Source of the DNA: Erythrobacter sp.
GTDB lineage: Bacteria; Pseudomonadota; Alphaproteobacteria; Sphingomonadales; Sphingomonadaceae
NCBI GenBank assembly: GCA_030731635.1
Contig: JANQTR010000247.1
Span: 1-9,591 of the forward strand
Length of the DNA: 9,591 bases
Direction: 5' to 3'
Below the pieces are notes generated by a model. It was not told where the DNA came from. It saw nothing but the letters and a program-made list of their open reading frames with translations, and ran no database searches. The translations under genes were made by a program, and so were the position numbers. Below, one piece after another: positions 6,499-9,591 of the stretch (position 1 is its first letter; each line of letters starts with the position of its first letter).

Positions 6499-7453
6499 TT
6501 TCAACCCCACCCAATATGCCGTGCCGCTGTTCGTGGTGGCGGTGCTGGCCGAGATGATCTGGGCCAAATTGCGCGCGCCCGAAGCCTACGAGCCCAAGGA
6601 TACGCTGGTCAGCATGTCGTTCGGCCTCGGCTCGACCGTCGCAGGGGCGCTGCTGGGCGGCTTTGCCCTCGCCTTGATGTTCCTTGCCTATGAATATCGC
6701 GTCGTCGATTTCGGACCGGAATGGTGGGCGGTGTGGTGGGCGTGGCCGGTGTGCTTCGTGCTGGATGATCTCAAATATTATTGGGTCCACCGCGCCGGAC
6801 ATCGCATCCGCTGGATGTGGGCGGCGCATGTGAACCACCATTCTTCGCAGCATTACAACCTGTCCACCGCGCTACGGCAGAGCTGGACCGGCAACCTCAC
6901 CTTTGGCATCCTGTTCAGCCTGCCGTTGGTATGGCTCGGCTTCCACCCGGTGATGATTGCGATCTGCGGCGGGTTCAACCTGATCTACCAGTTCTGGATC
7001 CATACCGAGGCGATTCGGCGGATGCCGCGCTGGTTCGAAGCGGTGATGAACACGCCGAGCCACCACCGCGTGCACCACGCCACCAACCCGCGCTATCTTG
7101 ATCGCAACTATGCCGGGGTGTTCATCATCTGGGACCGGATGTTCGGCACATTCGAACCCGAGGTGGATGACGAACCGATCCGCTATGGCATCGTCAAACA
7201 ACTCGGCAGTTTCAACCTGTTGTGGGTGGTGTTCCATGAATGGATCGGGATGATAGCCGACATCTGGCGCAGCCCCTGGCGGCACAAGCTGTCCTATCTC
7301 CTGCGTGAACCCGGCTGGACCCATGATGGCAGCCGCGAAACGTCAGACATGATCCGGGCGAAGTGGCAAGCACGGGTGAGCGGCGGGGTTGCACCCGCTG
7401 CAACTTCAGTTGCGACTCGAAACCCGATTGCAGAGCCAAGCGAAGCTGCCTAA
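6491..7453 (+). CDS. Sterol desaturase/fatty acid hydroxylase superfamily membrane protein
   Basis: This 320-residue integral membrane protein belongs to the di-iron fatty acid hydroxylase superfamily, whose members hydroxylate or desaturate lipids, sterols, carotenoids or alkylglycerols using O2. The histidine boxes are complete: HRAGH at 100-104, HVNHH at 113-117, H171 in WIHTE, and HHRVHH at 191-196. Hydrophobic segments lie at about 8-25, 45-68, 79-92, 136-168 and 241-257. NYAGVFIIWDRMFGTFEPE at 206-224 is a strongly conserved stretch of the alkylglycerol-monooxygenase-like and bacterial sterol-desaturase branch, as I recall it. The last 25 residues are Ala/Pro/Ser-rich and probably disordered. 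The ATG overlaps the previous gene by 8 bp, with GCAGG just upstream. The GMC dehydrogenase follows after 24 bases. The substrate cannot be read from sequence. Confidence 0.94.
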   Translation: MPDFNPTQYAVPLFVVAVLAEMIWAKLRAPEAYEPKDTLVSMSFGLGSTVAGALLGGFALALMFLAYEYRVVDFGPEWWAVWWAWPVCFVLDDLKYYWVHRAGHRIRWMWAAHVNHHSSQHYNLSTALRQSWTGNLTFGILFSLPLVWLGFHPVMIAICGGFNLIYQFWIHTEAIRRMPRWFEAVMNTPSHHRVHHATNPRYLDRNYAGVFIIWDRMFGTFEPEVDDEPIRYGIVKQLGSFNLLWVVFHEWIGMIADIWRSPWRHKLSYLLREPGWTHDGSRETSDMIRAKWQARVSGGVAPAATSVATRNPIAEPSEAA

Positions 7454-7477
7454 TCTCCCCCGCCAAAGGGAGAGAAC

Positions 7478-9064
7478 ATGGAAAGCTTCGATTACATCGT
7501 CATCGGCGGTGGCAGCGCGGGCAGCGCGGTCGCGGGCCGCCTTGCAGTTGATGGAACGCGCCGCGTCTGCCTGATCGAGGCTGGCGGGCGCAATGATAAC
7601 ATCCTGGTCAAGACGCCGGGTTTCATGCCCTTCCTCCTCAAGAACGCCAATTACCGGTACGAAACCGTGCCGCAGAAAGGGCTCAATGGCCGCACCGGGT
7701 ATCAGCCGCGTGGCAAGGGCTTGGGCGGATCATCGGCGATCAACGCGATGGTCTATATTCGCGGCGGACGCTGGGATTACGACAATTGGGCAGCGATGGG
7801 CTGCACCGGCTGGGCTTATGACGATGTCTTGCCCTACTTCAAACGCGCCGAAGCGAATGAGCGCGGCGGGGATGACTATCACGGCGCAGGCGGGCCGCTG
7901 TTCGTATCAGACCAGCATTATGCCAACCCAACCAGCCACGCTTTCGTTGAAGCCGCCGCCGCACTGCAATTGCGCACGACCACCGATTTCAACGGCGCAC
8001 GGCAGGACGGGTTTGGCATCTATCAGGTGACCCAGCGCAATGGCGAACGCTGGACCTCGGCGCGCGCTTATGTCGAGCCGATCCGTGACCAGGGCAATTT
8101 CACCATCCGCACCGATACACTGGTTGAAAGGCTGGTGATCGAAGGTGGGCGCGTGACCGGGGTGCAAATCCGGCGCGGCGGCGCATCGGAAACCTTGCTC
8201 GCCCGGCGCGGCGTGGTGTTGAGCGCGGGCGCATTCAACAGCCCGCAGATCCTGATGCTGTCAGGCATTGGCCCGGCTGCGCATCTGAAAGCGCACGGGA
8301 TCGACGTGGTGCTGGACCGCACGGAGGTGGGCGGCAACCTGCAGGACCATATCGATTATGTCTCCGGCTGGGAGACGACAAGCGATGTGCCGATCGGCAG
8401 CACGCTCAAAGGCTCGCTGCGGATGGCGGCGGCGATTGTCGAACACCGGCGCAAGCGCACCGGCGTGATGACGACCCCTTATGCCGAAGCAGGCGGGTTC
8501 TGGAGCGTGATGCCCGATTCGCCTGCGCCAGACGTGCAGTGGCACTTTGTCCCAGCAGTGCTGGAAGATCACGGGCGTGAGAAGGTGAAGGCACATGGCT
8601 TTTCGCTCCACGCCTGCGTCTTGCGCCCCGAGAGCCGGGGGACAGTGCGACTGGGCAGCGCCGATGCTGCTGCTGCGCCGGTGATCGATCCCAACTTCCT
8701 TGATGATGATCGCGACATGGCGGTGCTTCGCGCAGGCGTGCGCCTGTCGCACCGCATTGCCGAAGCGCCGCCCTTGCAGGCATTTGGCCCGACCGATCGC
8801 CACCCGGTTGATCTGAACGATGACGCCGCGCTCAACGCGATGATCCGCGCGCGGGCCGACACGGTCTATCACCCGGTCGGCACCTGCCGCATGGGCTCGG
8901 ACGCCGAAGCGGTGGTCGATCCGACGCTCAAACTCAACGGCCTCGAAGGCCTGTGGGTGGCCGACGCCAGCGTGATGCCCAAGATCGTCAGCGGCAACAC
9001 CAACGCGCCCAGCATCATGATCGGTGAACGGTGTGCGGACTTCGTGATGGCAGCGGAAAAGTGA
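7478..9064 (+). CDS. GMC-family FAD-dependent alcohol dehydrogenase
   Basis: This 528-residue flavoenzyme oxidises an alcohol to an aldehyde with FAD; relatives include choline dehydrogenase BetA and the aliphatic alcohol dehydrogenase AlkJ. It shows the dinucleotide-binding GGGSAGS at 10-16, GMC signature 1 around GKGLGGSSAINAMVYIRG at 79-96, signature 2 from GAFNSPQ to SGIG at 251-265, the catalytic histidine H465 in YHPVGTCRMG, and a second active-site residue in SGNTNAPS (N509). There is no signal peptide, so it is cytoplasmic or loosely membrane-associated. The ribosome-binding sequence GGGAGA sits a few bases before the ATG. No betaine-aldehyde dehydrogenase or BetI regulator is nearby, so choline is not favoured. 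Being directly after a lipid hydroxylase gene, it may oxidise that enzyme's product (inference). Its TGA overlaps the GTG start of the next gene. Confidence 0.96.
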   Translation: MESFDYIVIGGGSAGSAVAGRLAVDGTRRVCLIEAGGRNDNILVKTPGFMPFLLKNANYRYETVPQKGLNGRTGYQPRGKGLGGSSAINAMVYIRGGRWDYDNWAAMGCTGWAYDDVLPYFKRAEANERGGDDYHGAGGPLFVSDQHYANPTSHAFVEAAAALQLRTTTDFNGARQDGFGIYQVTQRNGERWTSARAYVEPIRDQGNFTIRTDTLVERLVIEGGRVTGVQIRRGGASETLLARRGVVLSAGAFNSPQILMLSGIGPAAHLKAHGIDVVLDRTEVGGNLQDHIDYVSGWETTSDVPIGSTLKGSLRMAAAIVEHRRKRTGVMTTPYAEAGGFWSVMPDSPAPDVQWHFVPAVLEDHGREKVKAHGFSLHACVLRPESRGTVRLGSADAAAAPVIDPNFLDDDRDMAVLRAGVRLSHRIAEAPPLQAFGPTDRHPVDLNDDAALNAMIRARADTVYHPVGTCRMGSDAEAVVDPTLKLNGLEGLWVADASVMPKIVSGNTNAPSIMIGERCADFVMAAEK

Positions 9065-9372
9065 ATTCCGAGGAACTCGCCGCCGCCCTTCATGCCGAGG
9101 CTGTCAAGGATCTGGTCGCAACCTACGAACGCTTGCTACGAACAAGTGAGCCAACTGAGGCAACGGATTCCTATTGGCAGGACCTGCTCGGGTTCTACGG
9201 CGCGCTCGATGGGGAGGGCCGGCAAATGGTCCTGCGGGTGATGCACCAGACGAGCGTCGATGCGGTGTCCTCGGCCCTCTCCCTTCTTGAGGCGCGGGAT
9301 GAAAGCCGCGATTGGCTCGATGTGCAGGACACATTCCTCGTCCTTGAGGAGGAGCGCCTCTCGAGCACCTGA
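9061..9372 (+). CDS. Small acidic protein, unknown function
   Basis: I cannot name this 103-residue protein. The start is placed at GTG 9061, which overlaps the dehydrogenase stop as GTGA and suggests translational coupling; an in-frame GTG at 9031 would lie fully within the dehydrogenase gene and is less likely. The protein looks mostly helical and acidic with no membrane segment, signal or cysteine. Notable stretches are YWQDLLGFYGALD at 38-50 and QTSVDAVSSALSLLE at 63-77. The pattern FY-x-L, a middle Q-x3-D and an LxxLE segment recalls a widespread group of small uncharacterised bacterial proteins, but I cannot verify this. It is the last gene of the plus-strand cluster; its stop codon lies in the left outer arm of the convergent terminator. 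Confidence 0.75.
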   Translation: MNSEELAAALHAEAVKDLVATYERLLRTSEPTEATDSYWQDLLGFYGALDGEGRQMVLRVMHQTSVDAVSSALSLLEARDESRDWLDVQDTFLVLEEERLSST

Positions 9373-9417
9373 ATAAAAAAAGGCCGGAGCGCTTAAAGCG
9401 GCTCCGGCCATATTCAG
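9369..9417 (-). terminator. Convergent Rho-independent terminator
   Basis: GGCCGGAG (9382-9389) pairs with CTCCGGCC (9402-9409), and an inner CGCT/AGCG extends the stem with one bulged G. On the minus strand the hairpin is followed at once by a run of seven T, which is an excellent terminator for amt. Outer arms CTGAATA (9369-9375) and TATTCAG (9411-9417) are also complementary. Read on the plus strand the trailing sequence is ATATTCAGTTTG, a weaker T-rich tail, so it may also end the five-gene transcript. The TGA of the 103-residue gene lies in the outer arm. Confidence 0.9.
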
Positions 9418-9430
9418 TTTGTTCGTTCGC

Positions 9431-9489
9431 AGGAGGAACGGAGTGAGGCGGGGGAAGGGGAGAGGGAGAGAGAGGTTCCTCCCCCCGCC
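9431..9489. other. Purine-rich tract with crossed inverted repeats in the amt 3' region
   Basis: Between the amt stop and the terminator, bases 9450-9475 are 26 purines in a row on the plus strand, including G-runs of five, four and three. Two 8-base arm pairs can be read: GGAGGAAC (9432-9439) with GTTCCTCC (9475-9482), and GGCGGGGG (9447-9454) with CCCCCGCC (9482-9489). Their order is crossed, so they are either alternatives or a pseudoknot-like arrangement, with one shared base. Apart from this, the 136 bases between 9373 and 9508 hold only the terminator. Confidence 0.55.
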
Positions 9490-9508
9490 AAGCTTGGTGG
9501 AAAGGTGC

Positions 9509-9591
9509 CTAGTTGTAGGCGCGCTCCCCATGTTCAGAGATGTCGAGGCCGTTGACTTCGGCTTCTTCATCGACCCGCAGGCCAATGGTCA
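9509..9591 (-). CDS. amt: Ammonium transporter, C-terminal end (partial)
   Basis: The last 26 codons of a gene entering from the right edge end in TAG at 9511-9509. The peptide includes GLRVDEEAEV, NGLDISEHGE and RAYN. This closely follows the C-terminal tail of AmtB-type ammonium channels (LRV, EE, GLD, HGE, AYN in the same order), the cytosolic segment that contacts the PII signalling protein GlnK. The protein is an inner-membrane trimer that conducts ammonium. In many genomes glnK lies next to amt; none is visible on this side, so it would be upstream, outside the window. The transcript should end at the terminator at 9369-9417. Only the tail is seen, so a closely related Amt paralogue is possible. 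Confidence 0.87.
   Translation of the reverse strand, partial: TIGLRVDEEAEVNGLDISEHGERAYN

Noticed and set aside
7388..7404. GTTGCA/TGCAAC inverted repeat near the end of the hydroxylase gene
   Set aside because: Only a 6-bp stem inside coding sequence with no T-run; not distinguishable from chance.
7478..9064. Choline dehydrogenase (betA) as the specific name for the GMC enzyme
   Set aside because: The GMC motifs are shared by many alcohol dehydrogenases and no betB, betI or choline transporter gene is nearby, so the substrate is left open.
9443..9591. Plus-strand GTG at 9443 with a perfect AGGAGG six bases upstream, open to the window edge
   Set aside because: The frame starts in the purine tract as Arg/Gly-rich low complexity and then runs antisense to the amt tail; the ribosome-binding match is expected by chance in a purine-rich tract.

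Overview
The window looks like a chromosomal stretch of an alphaproteobacterium, most likely Sphingomonadales (Erythrobacter/Porphyrobacter-like). This rests on the high GC content, the argD-argF-hslO order, and a tandem cold-shock-domain protein with a glycine-rich head. The taxonomic call is inference. Genes are tightly packed, and I see no mobile element, tRNA, rRNA, CRISPR array or clear sign of horizontal transfer.

Left half (1-5358, minus strand). Reading in the direction of transcription, from right to left, the order is as follows. A tandem cold-shock-domain protein (4579-5358) comes first. A short intergenic region with a strong hairpin follows. Next is the compact cluster argD (acetylornithine aminotransferase), argF (ornithine carbamoyltransferase, 4-bp overlap with argD) and hslO (redox chaperone Hsp33). 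After these come a small secreted DUF3617-like protein, queC (queuosine precursor synthesis) and the first codons of a further gene cut by the window edge. argD and argF catalyse neighbouring steps of arginine synthesis; hslO and the genes after it are probably passengers of the same or an adjacent transcript.

Middle (5359-5627). This divergent intergenic region contains a candidate promoter that would give the cold-shock gene a long 5' leader, and a perfect 18-bp GC palindrome.

Right half (5628-9372, plus strand). Five genes are packed like one operon: a DUF442/TIGR01244 phosphatase-like protein, a small single-pass membrane protein, a sterol-desaturase-superfamily di-iron membrane hydroxylase, a GMC-type FAD alcohol dehydrogenase, and a 103-residue protein of unknown function that begins with GTG inside the dehydrogenase stop. 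Overlaps of 8 and 4 bp and gaps of 10 and 24 bp suggest co-expression. A lipid hydroxylation followed by alcohol oxidation is a reasonable but untested reading.

Right edge (9373-9591). A strong terminator with its T-run on the minus strand, a purine-rich tract, and the last 26 codons of an ammonium transporter (amt) on the minus strand. The two transcripts converge here.

Most of this is ordinary chromosomal housekeeping. The least understood part is the five-gene plus-strand cluster. I do not see convincing evidence of a wholly new system.
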